Assembly (NCBI GenBank): GCA_963598415.1
Contig: CAVBUH010000007.1
Span: 161,343 to 225,342, forward strand
Source: Colimorpha_A sp900556615
GTDB taxonomy: Bacteria > Bacillota > Clostridia > Oscillospirales > CAG-272
Length of the DNA stretch: 64,000 nucleotides
Reading direction: 5' to 3'
Position 1 is the stretch's first letter. Each line of letters opens with the position of its first letter. The position numbers were made by a program, and so were the translations under genes. Below the pieces are notes generated by a model. The model had not been told where the DNA came from. It saw nothing but the letters and a program-made list of their open reading frames with translations, and made no database searches. Positions 41,899-51,440 of the stretch are shown here, one piece after another.

Positions 41899-42078
41899 TT
41901 AAGGCAATACCGCGGGGTGCACAGCTAACGCCTTTATTGCGCATTTGCTTGCATCTTTTCCGTCATACTTTACAAATTTCGTCGGCAGAGGAGTCGGTTT
42001 TGCCTCCTCAATTTGTATTGTCTGACGAAAAATCCGGTGGCGCAACTGCACAATAATCATTGTGCGGTATTGCCTTAA
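41899..42078 (-). repeat. Repeat family 1, full copy, reverse orientation
   Basis: About 180 bp between TTAAGGCAATACCGC and GCGGTATTGCCTTAA with every internal block intact. It lies between two minus-strand genes, 20 bases upstream of the binding-protein start, so it could influence that gene's leader. Confidence 0.85.
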
Positions 42079-42110
42079 GTATATATTTATCACGGAAGAA
42101 CCATGATATT

Positions 42111-42953
42111 TTAAAAACGGTTCGGTACGTCTATCCATTGAAACGGTTTTGCCATTCCTTCCAAAGCTGCGCTTCTTGCCGCCATGATTTCGAGTGTTTC
42201 GCGGTGCGGTACTTTTATGCTTCCTGTACGGAAAAAATCAACAAGCTCGGAAATAAAATTTCTGAAGAAATCGCTTGTAACATTTATCGTAATATTCCCA
42301 CTTTTTTTGGCAATCTGCGCGGCAAAGGGAGCTTCCGGTATAGTTGAGGATATGCTTCCCACCCGGCCATCGGCAAAGCGGAGAGCGAGCAGATAATAAT
42401 GATCTCCCGGCATATACATTACCTTTTCGGCGGGTGTTTTCATCAACATAAACAACGGTTCAAGCTGATGTATCGAATAGGTTTCAAAACCGTTCGGCCC
42501 CCACAGATTCATACCGGTGATGTCGTCAGCCGAAATATTTTTGTATTCGTCTGCAAAACGGAGAGCGGAGGTTGACCAACAGGGAGTATTATTATCATCC
42601 GCGATGGAAAAAATGCGTTTTGCAGCTTCGATGTCCGGAGCAAAGGTTTTATCGATATATACGGGTTTCCCGCTTTGCAGCGGGAGCGCCGAAAGCGCCT
42701 CATGGCGTTCGCAGTTATCCGGTGAAAGGACGACGATTCCGTCGCTGAGCTTTACGAGTTCTTCAATCGTATCAGCCTTAATAACGTCGAATTTCCGGCA
42801 CCATTCTTCGGTAGTAAGCCCGGTATGCGGACTTGCGATTTCTGCATAGGCGTAGGCAACCTCGATTTCGCCATTTGACGCCTCTTTAATCCAAGCAGGA
42901 TAGCTGTTTGCGTGCCATTCATCAAGATAGTAATCTATGAATCCGATTTTCAT
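42111..42953 (-). CDS. Divergent Gfo/Idh/MocA-type oxidoreductase
   Basis: This 280-residue protein has a recognisable C-terminal domain (SIHQLEPLFMLMKTP, RFADGRVGSISSTIPEAPF) but an unusual N-terminal half: it starts MKIGFIDYYLDEWHANSYPAW without the GxGxxG dinucleotide loop, and the EKP motif is replaced by DKT (PVYIDKTFAPD). The lysine is kept. It is also shorter than the usual 330-390 residues. It may be catalytically altered. It follows oxidoreductase B with a 27-base gap. Confidence 0.75.
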   Translation of the reverse strand: MKIGFIDYYLDEWHANSYPAWIKEASNGEIEVAYAYAEIASPHTGLTTEEWCRKFDVIKADTIEELVKLSDGIVVLSPDNCERHEALSALPLQSGKPVYIDKTFAPDIEAAKRIFSIADDNNTPCWSTSALRFADEYKNISADDITGMNLWGPNGFETYSIHQLEPLFMLMKTPAEKVMYMPGDHYYLLALRFADGRVGSISSTIPEAPFAAQIAKKSGNITINVTSDFFRNFISELVDFFRTGSIKVPHRETLEIMAARSAALEGMAKPFQWIDVPNRF

Positions 42954-42980
42954 TTTTTCCTCATTTCTGCTTGCCTACTG

Positions 42981-44048
42981 TCAAAAAGAGATTTCTTTCT
43001 TTTCCTCAGCGGAGCGATAGAGATAGTCAAGGAGCTTTGCGCTTTCAAGAATATTGTCTATATAGGTCTTGGTATGTTCTCCTGTAAAAATCGCTTCTAT
43101 AAACGCCTTGTCCTCGCGCTCGTACATATTGGGGATGTCATATTGGGGAGTAATTTCCGAGAATTTTCCGTCTTTTATCGTATAAAGGGTGAAATCTCCT
43201 CCGTAGTTCATTCTGGCTCCGCCTTTGTCTCCCATAAAGTCAATGAACATTTCGTTCTTATTGATATTCTGTGCCCAGGCTCCGTTGAAGGAGATGCTTG
43301 CTTTGTCGGTTCTGATATGACCGGTTATAAAATCCTCCACATCGTTTGTACCGTTTAGATTCTTGGTATCCTCTGCCCACATGCCTTCGTACACATAATT
43401 CTTCATATCCTTTGCCATTTCATTATAGGCATCGCAGGTAACGGTTTTAAGTGTCGCTCCGCCGAGAATGTAAAGAATCAGATCGAGGAAATGGATTCCC
43501 CAATCGATAAGCACGCCGCCGCCGGACTGCGCCTTCGTGGTGAAGGGTCCTCCGAGACCGGGAATGCAGCGATAATTTCTGAAAGAGCAATAAACGTGAT
43601 AAATGGTGCCGAACTCCCCGTTTCTGTTCATTTCTTCCAGCATTTCCACTGTTTTGTGATAACGGTTGCAGACGCCGATGTTAAGCAGTTTTCCCTGCTT
43701 TTTTGCTTCCTTTGCCATTTCACAGGACAGCTCATAATTTACCGTAATCGGTTTCTCGCAGAAAACATGCTTTCCTGCCCGGAGCGCATCCATTGTGACG
43801 GTATAGTGCGCGTAGTTGGGAGTCAATACAAATACCGCGTCAACTTCCGGATCCGAGAGAGCGGTCTTATAATCGGTTATCGCCTGTTCCGCCCCATATC
43901 GGTCAGCTTTGTCCTTCGCCTTTTCGGGTATCAGATCGCAGGCATACTTTATTCTGACATTGTCTATTTTTGACAGTGCAGGAAAATGCGCGATATCCGA
44001 AATACGTCCGCAGCCGATAACGGCAACCGTAACTGTTTTTATGTTCAT
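42981..44048 (-). CDS. Gfo/Idh/MocA family oxidoreductase B
   Basis: This 355-residue enzyme has VAVIGCGRISDIAHFPAL (dinucleotide loop), HVFCEKPITVN (EKP) and LIDWGIHFLDLILYILGG (catalytic-site aspartate and histidine). It should oxidise a sugar or cyclitol, or epimerise it through a keto intermediate. AAAGGA precedes the ATG at 44048. It is divergent from the AraC gene and presumably controlled by it. Confidence 0.9.
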   Translation of the reverse strand: MNIKTVTVAVIGCGRISDIAHFPALSKIDNVRIKYACDLIPEKAKDKADRYGAEQAITDYKTALSDPEVDAVFVLTPNYAHYTVTMDALRAGKHVFCEKPITVNYELSCEMAKEAKKQGKLLNIGVCNRYHKTVEMLEEMNRNGEFGTIYHVYCSFRNYRCIPGLGGPFTTKAQSGGGVLIDWGIHFLDLILYILGGATLKTVTCDAYNEMAKDMKNYVYEGMWAEDTKNLNGTNDVEDFITGHIRTDKASISFNGAWAQNINKNEMFIDFMGDKGGARMNYGGDFTLYTIKDGKFSEITPQYDIPNMYEREDKAFIEAIFTGEHTKTYIDNILESAKLLDYLYRSAEEKKEISF

Positions 44049-44182
44049 AATTATATCAATCCTTTCCAGTATAAAATCAATATATATGGTTTACATTTTT
44101 ATTCTAACAAAAAAAATAGCTTACGTCTTTGTTATAATTGAACCAATTATTTAGCAATTTTGTCGCTTCCTTCGGATATGTC

Positions 44183-44211
44183 TTGCATATCATTTTATTT
44201 TATAGTATAAT
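44183..44211 (+). promoter_or_regulatory. Promoter for the AraC gene
   Basis: TTGCAT (44183-44188), 17-base spacer, TATAAT (44206-44211), about 50 bases before the start codon, in the 214-bp region shared with the divergent oxidoreductase. Confidence 0.6.
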
Positions 44212-44262
44212 AAGCTTCGATAGGAATCCATATACTCGTGGTATTTAGGGAGGAATATGCTT

Positions 44263-45141
44263 ATGATAGATCAACTGAATCTGTACCATTTTGAAAACAA
44301 GTTTTTCGATAATCCGAAAAAGTGCGGCGGCATAGATTTATGGCAGCTTGGGGAGATGATCTGTCGGCCGACGACCGTTGTTGCCCCTCATGATCAGGTA
44401 TGTTATGAGATAACCTATGTCATATCGGGAAAAGGAACTGTAACGACAAACGGTATTGGAATGAACGTTGCAAAAGGAGACTGTGTGATTTCTTTTCCGG
44501 GAGATATTCATATGATTGCGTCGGATTCTTCCGATCCTCTCCGGTATGCTTTTTGCGGTTTTATGGATAATGGAAGCGGAGATATATGGAAAGGCATTTT
44601 TAAGGAATTTGTACAGATGTTTGGACGAAGCTCTGAGAGGCTGATACATTTGAGCGTGGAGAGTAACTGTTTTTATGAGTTGTTTTCCGAAATTACCTCG
44701 GAAGATTTTATGTCCTGTGAGCTGATAGGAATAAAGCTCTCGGAATTTGCGATAGGACTTATACGCACGAAGAAAAAAGAAAACGAGAAAATTTATGCTC
44801 CTTGTATAAAAAATGAGCGAATGCTTGCTTATCAGATACGGGGATATCTGCGATCGCATATTTGTGAAATAAAAAAGCTTACAGAGCTTTCGTTGATTTT
44901 CAATTACAATTACAGATATATAACAAAGTGCTTCAAGAAAGTAACAGGTGAAACGTTGAACGACTATTATCTTAAATGCCGAATGGTTTATTCAAAGGAA
45001 CTCCTTGAAAACGGATATTCTGTTACTCAAATAAGCGATATGCTTAAGTATTCGTCGATACATGTTTTTACAAGAAGTTTTAAAAACTATTTCGGAATGA
45101 CGCCGAGTGAATACCGTCAGAGTAAGCAGCAAAACGGATAG
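44263..45141 (+). CDS. AraC family transcriptional regulator
   Basis: This 292-residue regulator has an N-terminal cupin sensing domain (about 35-110, PHDQVCYEITYVISGKGTVTTNG, GDIHMIASD) and a C-terminal pair of HTHs (about 190-290, ending YSSIHVFTRSFKNYFGMTPSEYR). It should respond to a sugar and control the flanking glycan genes: oxidoreductases upstream (divergent) and GH31 downstream (70 bases, same strand). Start at 44263 is chosen because GGGAGGA is eight bases away; the ATG at 44257 is too close. Confidence 0.9.
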   Translation: MIDQLNLYHFENKFFDNPKKCGGIDLWQLGEMICRPTTVVAPHDQVCYEITYVISGKGTVTTNGIGMNVAKGDCVISFPGDIHMIASDSSDPLRYAFCGFMDNGSGDIWKGIFKEFVQMFGRSSERLIHLSVESNCFYELFSEITSEDFMSCELIGIKLSEFAIGLIRTKKKENEKIYAPCIKNERMLAYQIRGYLRSHICEIKKLTELSLIFNYNYRYITKCFKKVTGETLNDYYLKCRMVYSKELLENGYSVTQISDMLKYSSIHVFTRSFKNYFGMTPSEYRQSKQQNG

Positions 45142-45211
45142 ATCATAATATTATAATATTTCGGAAGGATTGATAAAAAGGCTTTCAGCCTTTGTTAAAG
45201 GTGAAATAAAG

Positions 45212-47128
45212 ATGATAGAAAGAAAAATTTATAAGATTACGTACGGAACGCCGGAAAAATTTGTTCCCAGCCGTTTTGCACCTCGGCCCCTCTGTGAAAT
45301 AATGGAGGTAAAGCCTGAAAATGCATCGCAGGTGCGTTTTTCCGTGTCGGAAAGAGGCTGCCGTTTGATATTTCCGCTCGGTCGGGATACGCAGATATTC
45401 GGATTTGGACTTCAGCTAAAAGCCTTCAATCATCGGGGAAACAAGCTTTCACTGAGAGTTAACGCCGATCCTCGTTCGGCAAGCGGTGATTCCCATGCGC
45501 CGGTTCCTTTTTTTGTTACAAACGAGCATTGGGGTATGTATATTGATACTGCCAGAAACGCCGTTTTTCAGTGCGGAAGCGAGATGAACTCCGGAATGAA
45601 GAACGCAGACGAGGATACTGTTGAAACAAAAGTGATGAATAGTACCGAGGAGCTTTACTCGGTGAGGACGCAAAGCTCTTCTGTGATGACAGTGGAGGTG
45701 CCTGTCGCCCGGGGAATCGATGTTTATTTTATCACCGGTGAGAAAATTGTCGACATTGTTTCGTCTTATAATCTGCTTTCAGGCGGAGGCTGTATGCCTC
45801 CGATGTGGGGGTTGGGAAACTTTTACCGATGCTGCGGCCAGTTTCATGAACAGCAGGTTTTGGATATTGCCGACAGCTTCAGAAAAATGTCCTTGCCCTG
45901 CGATATTCTCGGTCTTGAGCCGGGGTGGCAGTCGAAAAGCTATTCCTGCTCCTATAGTTGGAGCGAACGCTTTCCGAATCATGAAAAAACTCTCAAAAAG
46001 CTTATATCAGACGGTTTCAAGATAAATCTTTGGGAGCATGCTTTTACAAATCCGTCGGCGCCTTTTCACGATGATCTGATTCCTTATTCCGGCGATTATC
46101 TTGTGTGGGGAGGTCTTGTGCCGGATTTTTCGCTTGATGAGGCTTCGGAGTGCTTCTCCGGATATCATAAAAAACTCTGTGACGAAGGAATCTCCGGATT
46201 TAAGCTTGACGAATGCGACGGAAGCGATTTTACCGGAGGCTGGTCCTTCCCCGATTGCTCCTGCTTTCCGTCGGGTATGGACGGAGAACAGTATCACCAT
46301 CTTTTCGGAGTGCTTTATTGCCGCGTCATGCTGAAGGCACTCGGCAGCAAGCGAACCCTTTCCGAGATCAGAAATCTCGGAGCGCTTTCCGCTTCCTATC
46401 CCTTCGTTCTTTACAGTGATTTGTACGATTTCGAAGATTTTCTCACGGGAACGGTTAATGCAGGATTTTCCGGCTTGCTTTGGGCGCCGGAGCTTCGTCA
46501 TGCACAAAATAAGAGCGAACTGATACGCAGACTTCAGCTTGTCGCTTTCTCGGCACAGTCTCTTGTGAACGCGTGGTATCTTGATAAGATGCCGTGGCTT
46601 GATCTCGGTGCTTCCGACGAGGTGAGAGAGATACTTGAAAACCGTATGAGGCTGATTCCTTATTTGTACACTGCCTTTTACGATTATAAGACCGAGGGAA
46701 AACCTCCGGTGAGAGCTTTGGTCTGCGATTATCCGGAGGCTTCTGCGGTTAAAGATGAATTTCTTTTCGGAGATATGATAGTTGCCCCGATTGCACCGGG
46801 GAAAACAGGACGTGAGATATGGCTTCCGGAAGGAGAATGGTACGGATTCTTTGACGGAAGAGCGTATTCAGGAGGGAATCACTATATCGATACCGAAGGG
46901 ATTCCCGTATATGTCAGGGCAGGCTCGATTATTCCGCTTGCTAAACCGGTGCAGTACATAGGCGAAACGGAAAAGCTGGACATTACCCTTAAGCCTTTCG
47001 GTGATTGTAAGAACTCGGTTTGCCGACTGATTGAAGACGATAGGGAGACAGTTTCAGCAGAATACCGCGTGATTTACCTTCATGAGGGAGATACGGTTGA
47101 GACGGAGCACTACCGAGTAAACCAATAA
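45212..47128 (+). CDS. GH31 family glycosidase
   Basis: This 638-residue cytosolic GH31 enzyme has an N-terminal beta-sandwich (about 1-190), the catalytic barrel with PPMWGLGNFY, WEHAFTNP, nucleophile Asp333 in FKLDECDG, and probable acid/base Asp403 in VLYSDLYDFEDF, then SGLLWAPELRH and the proximal C-terminal sheet. The barrel resembles alpha-xylosidase or alpha-galactosidase-like GH31 subgroups more than maltase; substrate undetermined. Start at 45212 (AAAGGTGA eight bases upstream); a TTG further up has no site. Confidence 0.88.
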   Translation: MIERKIYKITYGTPEKFVPSRFAPRPLCEIMEVKPENASQVRFSVSERGCRLIFPLGRDTQIFGFGLQLKAFNHRGNKLSLRVNADPRSASGDSHAPVPFFVTNEHWGMYIDTARNAVFQCGSEMNSGMKNADEDTVETKVMNSTEELYSVRTQSSSVMTVEVPVARGIDVYFITGEKIVDIVSSYNLLSGGGCMPPMWGLGNFYRCCGQFHEQQVLDIADSFRKMSLPCDILGLEPGWQSKSYSCSYSWSERFPNHEKTLKKLISDGFKINLWEHAFTNPSAPFHDDLIPYSGDYLVWGGLVPDFSLDEASECFSGYHKKLCDEGISGFKLDECDGSDFTGGWSFPDCSCFPSGMDGEQYHHLFGVLYCRVMLKALGSKRTLSEIRNLGALSASYPFVLYSDLYDFEDFLTGTVNAGFSGLLWAPELRHAQNKSELIRRLQLVAFSAQSLVNAWYLDKMPWLDLGASDEVREILENRMRLIPYLYTAFYDYKTEGKPPVRALVCDYPEASAVKDEFLFGDMIVAPIAPGKTGREIWLPEGEWYGFFDGRAYSGGNHYIDTEGIPVYVRAGSIIPLAKPVQYIGETEKLDITLKPFGDCKNSVCRLIEDDRETVSAEYRVIYLHEGDTVETEHYRVNQ

Positions 47129-47136
47129 TTTTTTAT

Positions 47137-47316
47137 TCAAGGTAATACCGCACAATGATTGTTGCGCAGATGCGCCGCCAAATTTTTCATCGGACGATAC
47201 AAACTGAGGAGACAAGAGTGGCGCCTCTGTCGACGAAATTGGTGAGGCATGACGGAAAAGATGCAAGCATATGCGCAGCAAAGGCGTTAGCCGTGCACCC
47301 GGCGGTATTGCCTTAA
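47137..47316 (+). repeat. Repeat family 1, full copy
   Basis: About 180 bp between CAAGGTAATACCGC and GCGGTATTGCCTTAA, starting eight bases after the GH31 stop codon. Confidence 0.85.
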
Positions 47317-47776
47317 AAATAAATTACATGATTCTGTCTATGAGCTTGCTTGCATAGAGTGGATTCCTTTAATTTAGCAGATACTTGAAAAAATGGGGAG
47401 AACCTTTTCCGGCATTGTTTGCTTGTGCAAAAAATGCCCTGACAGTAGTGCCGCTTCGCGGAATTACCAAACCACGCCAAGGGGTAAACCGAAGAAACGA
47501 TTTTATCAAGATAAGGAGTGGAGGTTCAAAAGCAGCGATCGCAAAACAGCTACTGTCGGAGAACTTATGCGCAGCATTTTCGCTCAGGAAATGCAACAGT
47601 TTTTTACCTTGTAACTTTCTTTGCGAAGATTCTGCGAATCGAATATTCATCCGGTTTCATTTCTTTTATAGAAAGAAATGCGGAAAAAACGTTTTCTTGC
47701 TTTTCCCGAGAGTAATCTATATTGTCATTTATTCTCTGTCGGTATCAACCTAAAGAAATAAACAGCCTAATTCAAA
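47317..47776. other. Gene-free region of unclear origin
   Basis: Open frames of 65-122 codons exist on both strands, but codon use and translated sequence (many Cys, Arg, Phe; no domain) argue against coding. Part reads KIRSGGSKAAIAKQLLSENL on the plus strand, which may be the trace of an older gene. Annotated as non-coding. Confidence 0.4.
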
Positions 47777-47822
47777 AAAATCACAGGGGATTCCGCATGG
47801 CGGAAAACCTGTGATTTTTTAT
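47777..47822. terminator. Bidirectional terminator
   Basis: AAAAAATCACAGG ... CCTGTGATTTTTT stem with an inner TTCCGC/GCGGAA hairpin. The A-run and T-run on either side make it usable in both directions; it lies downstream of the DUF4340 gene. Confidence 0.8.
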
Positions 47823-47842
47823 TCTTGAATCATTCTTGAGGT

Positions 47843-49054
47843 TTATTCTTCTTCTGTTTCAGAGGCAACGAAGGTAAGTGTTTCCTCGAAATCGTTTTCG
47901 GAAGCGATGTAGACAATCTTTCCTCCTCCGATAAGGAAATATCTTTCGATTTCCGTTTCCTCCTCCGGATTGTTATTTGCGGAGGAGGAAGAACCGTCGG
48001 CTGTTGAAGTGTTTTTTTCAGTATTGTAGCCTGAATCTTCTGTGGTGTCCGGGGAATCGGAAGTCTCGGCATCGTCAGCTTCGCCGCTGTCCGGAAGAAT
48101 GTTTCCGAGCTTAACGCTGAAATTTTTTTCTACCGGTTTTGTTACGGTAGAGGAGCTTCCGTCCTCTCCGGATATGGTAACAATGTCCTCATAGAAGACG
48201 GTTATCGTGGCATAAGGTTCGGAAAGACCGTATTTCGCAAGCTGTTCTTCTTCGGCTACGTTATAATCCACCCAATCGGAGGGGACAAAATCAAATAACT
48301 CGTCGTATATATTATTGGCTTTTTCTGTAAAGTCTCCCGGGATGATTTTTCCGTCGGCAAGCGTCAGACGCCAGCTTTCCTCCGTGTCCTCTTCCTCGCT
48401 GCCGCTTTCGGCAATGGTTGCCGGAATAAGTGTGTATTTATAAGCTGTTCCGTCGGAGAAGGCTATTTCTATGGCGGTTACACATCCAAATCCATCGTCC
48501 GGTTCGGTTATCTTCTCATCCGTAAGAAGATCTTTCATGGAATATTCAAAACCGGAGGTAAAGCTTTTATCTATCAGGTATACCTTTCCTTCGCCTTCGA
48601 TACTCAGATAATAGGAATCGGTGTGTCGATTATAGTCCCCGATTTTAAACGTCAAGGCTGCTCCGTCGGTATAAGCGGCGGTTATCGTATAAAGCGGTTT
48701 GTCAAGACCGTAGTCGGCTGAATCTCCTCCGGTTTCCGAGACAAGACGGTTGCATTCGACAGAAGAAACGGTTTCAAGGATGGCTTGGGCTTTTGTCTGA
48801 TCAAGGGGAAAGGTATGATCGTCTTTAAGGTAATAAGTGCTTGACGACAGTTCTATGGTATAATTGCTGCTTGAGGATTCGAGTGATACTGAAGCAACGT
48901 CGGAGGCGGTTTTATCAATGATTGTGATTTTGGTTTCCTCAGGCGTCTCGTTGTTCTTTTCCTCACGGTTCGCTATTATTGTGGCGGCTATATATATTAC
49001 GATGGCAACGGCCAGAACGACCAGCAGAATGATCAGGTTTTTCGTTTTTTTCAT
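47843..49054 (-). CDS. DUF4340 domain-containing membrane-anchored protein
   Basis: This 403-residue protein has an N-terminal membrane helix (about 6-28, LIILLVVLAVAIVIYIAATII) and an extracellular DUF4340 region: repeated modules LDQTKAQAILETVSSVEC, YGLDKPLYTITAAYTDG, FKIGD and a second YGLSEPYATITVFYEDI ... VKLGNILPDSG. An acidic, Ser/Thr-rich insert precedes the last strands. DUF4340 genes accompany Gld-type ABC exporters, as here, and may act as a periplasmic or surface partner. ATG 49054 follows AAAGGTG. Last gene of the operon. Confidence 0.85.
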   Translation of the reverse strand: MKKTKNLIILLVVLAVAIVIYIAATIIANREEKNNETPEETKITIIDKTASDVASVSLESSSSNYTIELSSSTYYLKDDHTFPLDQTKAQAILETVSSVECNRLVSETGGDSADYGLDKPLYTITAAYTDGAALTFKIGDYNRHTDSYYLSIEGEGKVYLIDKSFTSGFEYSMKDLLTDEKITEPDDGFGCVTAIEIAFSDGTAYKYTLIPATIAESGSEEEDTEESWRLTLADGKIIPGDFTEKANNIYDELFDFVPSDWVDYNVAEEEQLAKYGLSEPYATITVFYEDIVTISGEDGSSSTVTKPVEKNFSVKLGNILPDSGEADDAETSDSPDTTEDSGYNTEKNTSTADGSSSSANNNPEEETEIERYFLIGGGKIVYIASENDFEETLTFVASETEEE

Positions 49055-49075
49055 CGGTTTCACCTTTCTTGGGGA

Positions 49076-50554
49076 TCAGCGCTTTACCCTTCGGTTCCAA
49101 ACGATAAAGCCGATGCCGAGTGTAATTACCGGGATTATGCCGATCAGAATGATTCCCCAAAGATTTGCAGAGGCCTCCGATACGGTAAGCGATTCTATCT
49201 GGAGAGATTTTGCATTGATCGTGACAGAGGCTTCCTTCTCACAGAGATTGGTGAGAACAGACATGAAGTAGGAGAGATTAGAAAAGCTACCGGCGGTCCC
49301 GCTATCAGTAACGGCGCGGGAGGAGAACCAAACAAGCTTTCCTTCTGTTCCGTTATCGCTGTTGGTTATGGCAGACATAGCGCCGATTACATATTTGCCT
49401 TCAATGTCTCCTTCCTCTTTGGAGGAGGTGGTATCTTTATTAATCTCTGTTTTTGCATAGCCCTTTACTGTGGTGGTGAGAAGCTCGGAAAGCGTGGCGC
49501 CTTCCGGTTTGTCCTCGGAAAGGGTAATGGCATGGCAGCTATACATAATCATATTTGTATTGGACGATAAAGACGAGGTAAAATCGTTGCTGACGATATT
49601 GGGCAGAATATAAGAGGGCCCATAGTAGCTGTAATAATTTGCCGCGCTTCCTTCCAAGACAAACACATCGTTATATTCAAGTCCCATGGATTTGGCAAAG
49701 CCATAGAGATTTTCAAGATTTCTGTTTTCAAGGTTAGTATTATAATAGGAGGTCATAATGACTTTTCCTCCATTAGCGGTATACTCCTGAAGCGCAGTTA
49801 TTTCGTCATTTGTGAAATCCTTAGAGGCGGCGTTTATAAACACTGCCGACGCGTCTTCGGGAACAGTTCCCTCGGTAAGAAGAGGAAGCTCCTTATATTC
49901 AATATTTTCATCGTCAATAAGATCGGTTATCGTGGAGTCAAGCTCTGTTTCTCCGTGACCTGTCACATAGTATACAACGGGGAGATTTTCTGTTGTCAGA
50001 TAATCGATAGCGGAGGTAAGCGACTGTTCAATATTGAAATAGGTGGTGCCGGTTGGAGTTACGCCGTAGTAATAGTAATTATAAAGCTCTTCTTCCGAAT
50101 ACTGTACAGGGAATATCTCGTCATAGGTTATCACGCGGGAACGTCCGTTTGTTTGATTGACAAGTATGAGGTTTGTCTGCTGTGAACTCAGCGTTTCATC
50201 GGTATACTGTGAGACAAAACCGGGTTTTACTGCTGGATCAACGGTTGAATAGCTTACGTTGGAATTCAAGTCGGTGTACTTTGCGATATATTCTTTTGCC
50301 AAAGAGTTTACATAATCGGATTCTGCGACGATATAGACAGTTATTTTGTCCTTTACCTTTGACATAATGTCACGGCTGATGTCAGAGATCTCATACAGTC
50401 CGGCAGAGGATGTGCTGTATTTCGTATATTTTGAAGGCAAAAGATTCAGCGCGAGATTTATGATGATTACGATCGCTATAACGACCGCCGTGATTACTAT
50501 GCTGTAACCGCCGAGCTTTATGACCTTTTTGTTGATAGCGTTTTCTTTTTTCAT
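49076..50554 (-). CDS. GldG family ABC-associated membrane protein
   Basis: This 492-residue protein has an N-terminal membrane helix (about 14-36), a long extracellular region with PVVYYVTGHGETELDSTITDLI, LPLLTEGTVPEDASAVFINAASKDFTNDEI and GGKVIMTSYY (a GATase1-like ABC-type uncharacterised domain) and a C-terminal membrane helix (WGIILIGIIPVITLGIGFIVWNRR). This is the GldG type first known from gliding Bacteroidetes, widespread also in Clostridia where no gliding is known. GTG at 50563 is an alternative start. Confidence 0.85.
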   Translation of the reverse strand: MKKENAINKKVIKLGGYSIVITAVVIAIVIIINLALNLLPSKYTKYSTSSAGLYEISDISRDIMSKVKDKITVYIVAESDYVNSLAKEYIAKYTDLNSNVSYSTVDPAVKPGFVSQYTDETLSSQQTNLILVNQTNGRSRVITYDEIFPVQYSEEELYNYYYYGVTPTGTTYFNIEQSLTSAIDYLTTENLPVVYYVTGHGETELDSTITDLIDDENIEYKELPLLTEGTVPEDASAVFINAASKDFTNDEITALQEYTANGGKVIMTSYYNTNLENRNLENLYGFAKSMGLEYNDVFVLEGSAANYYSYYGPSYILPNIVSNDFTSSLSSNTNMIMYSCHAITLSEDKPEGATLSELLTTTVKGYAKTEINKDTTSSKEEGDIEGKYVIGAMSAITNSDNGTEGKLVWFSSRAVTDSGTAGSFSNLSYFMSVLTNLCEKEASVTINAKSLQIESLTVSEASANLWGIILIGIIPVITLGIGFIVWNRRVKR

Positions 50555-50573
50555 TGCAGTCACTCTCCCTCCC

Positions 50574-51440
50574 TTAGCTCCAGCGCCGTTTCTCGACGCT
50601 TTGGACGGTCAAGAAGCAGAACAGGAATGCGATTGACAGATAATATATAATTACGGTCATGTCAACAAGCTGATTTGTTACAAAGCTATTCAGCGCGTCA
50701 AATATGGAAATTGCCGTTACGAATTTTTGGAACAGACCGGCAAAGATCGAGTTATCGGAGAGATAGACGATAAGAATTCCCGCTTCCAGCACGACTGCCG
50801 TTGTAAAAGCAATCCAGTAATTCCTTACAAAATAATATACCGCAAGCGCAATCAGGCAGATGAGTACCGTAAAAGCAATATAAGAGGCGATAGCCGTATC
50901 GGGAAGGGCTCCTGCAAGAAGCGTGGAAGCGTAACATACGACCAGTGCTGTAACTCCGAGTACCGCTGCGATAATCTGAGATTCGGTCAAAGAGGACATG
51001 AACATACAGATCGCTACCATGGCGGCACAGAGCAAATAAAAAGCAAGTATCGAAGTGTAGGTGGCAAGGAAGCTCACGGTACCGTACATCGACATAACGA
51101 TCGGATAAAACATCATAATCACGGTCGGAATCGCAAAAACGGTCATCATAGCGAGATATTTTCCGAGGACGATCTGAGAGGTTTTCAGGGGGAGAGTATA
51201 GAGCAGAAGGTCGGTTTTCTGATGCCGTTCCTCAGCGAAGGATTTCATGGTTACGATTGGTACCGCAAGCATCAGAATCAGCGCTACGGTCGGAAGGACT
51301 GTTTCCATATTGGGATAACCGTACTGGAAATTGATCAGTTTTACGAAAATTCCCGCCATGACAAGGATCAGCGCGATTGCAATGTAGCCTGTCATGTTTG
51401 AAAAATAGGATTTTAATTCTTTTTTATAAACCGCACTCAT
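50574..51440 (-). CDS. ABC-2 type permease (GldF-like)
   Basis: This 288-residue permease has six hydrophobic segments and a cytosolic N-terminus (MSAVYKKELKSYFSNMTGYI) with PIVTMKSFAEERHQKTDLLLYTLPLKTSQIVLGK, the coupling-helix motif common to GldF. It should form the channel of the exporter with the adjoining ATPase. Its ATG overlaps the TGA of the ATPase gene (four bases), a sign of translational coupling. Confidence 0.88.
   Translation of the reverse strand: MSAVYKKELKSYFSNMTGYIAIALILVMAGIFVKLINFQYGYPNMETVLPTVALILMLAVPIVTMKSFAEERHQKTDLLLYTLPLKTSQIVLGKYLAMMTVFAIPTVIMMFYPIVMSMYGTVSFLATYTSILAFYLLCAAMVAICMFMSSLTESQIIAAVLGVTALVVCYASTLLAGALPDTAIASYIAFTVLICLIALAVYYFVRNYWIAFTTAVVLEAGILIVYLSDNSIFAGLFQKFVTAISIFDALNSFVTNQLVDMTVIIYYLSIAFLFCFLTVQSVEKRRWS

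Noticed and set aside
47385..47753. 122-codon plus-strand frame after the GH31 gene
   Set aside because: No ribosome-binding site, atypical composition, no domain; left as a possible gene trace only.
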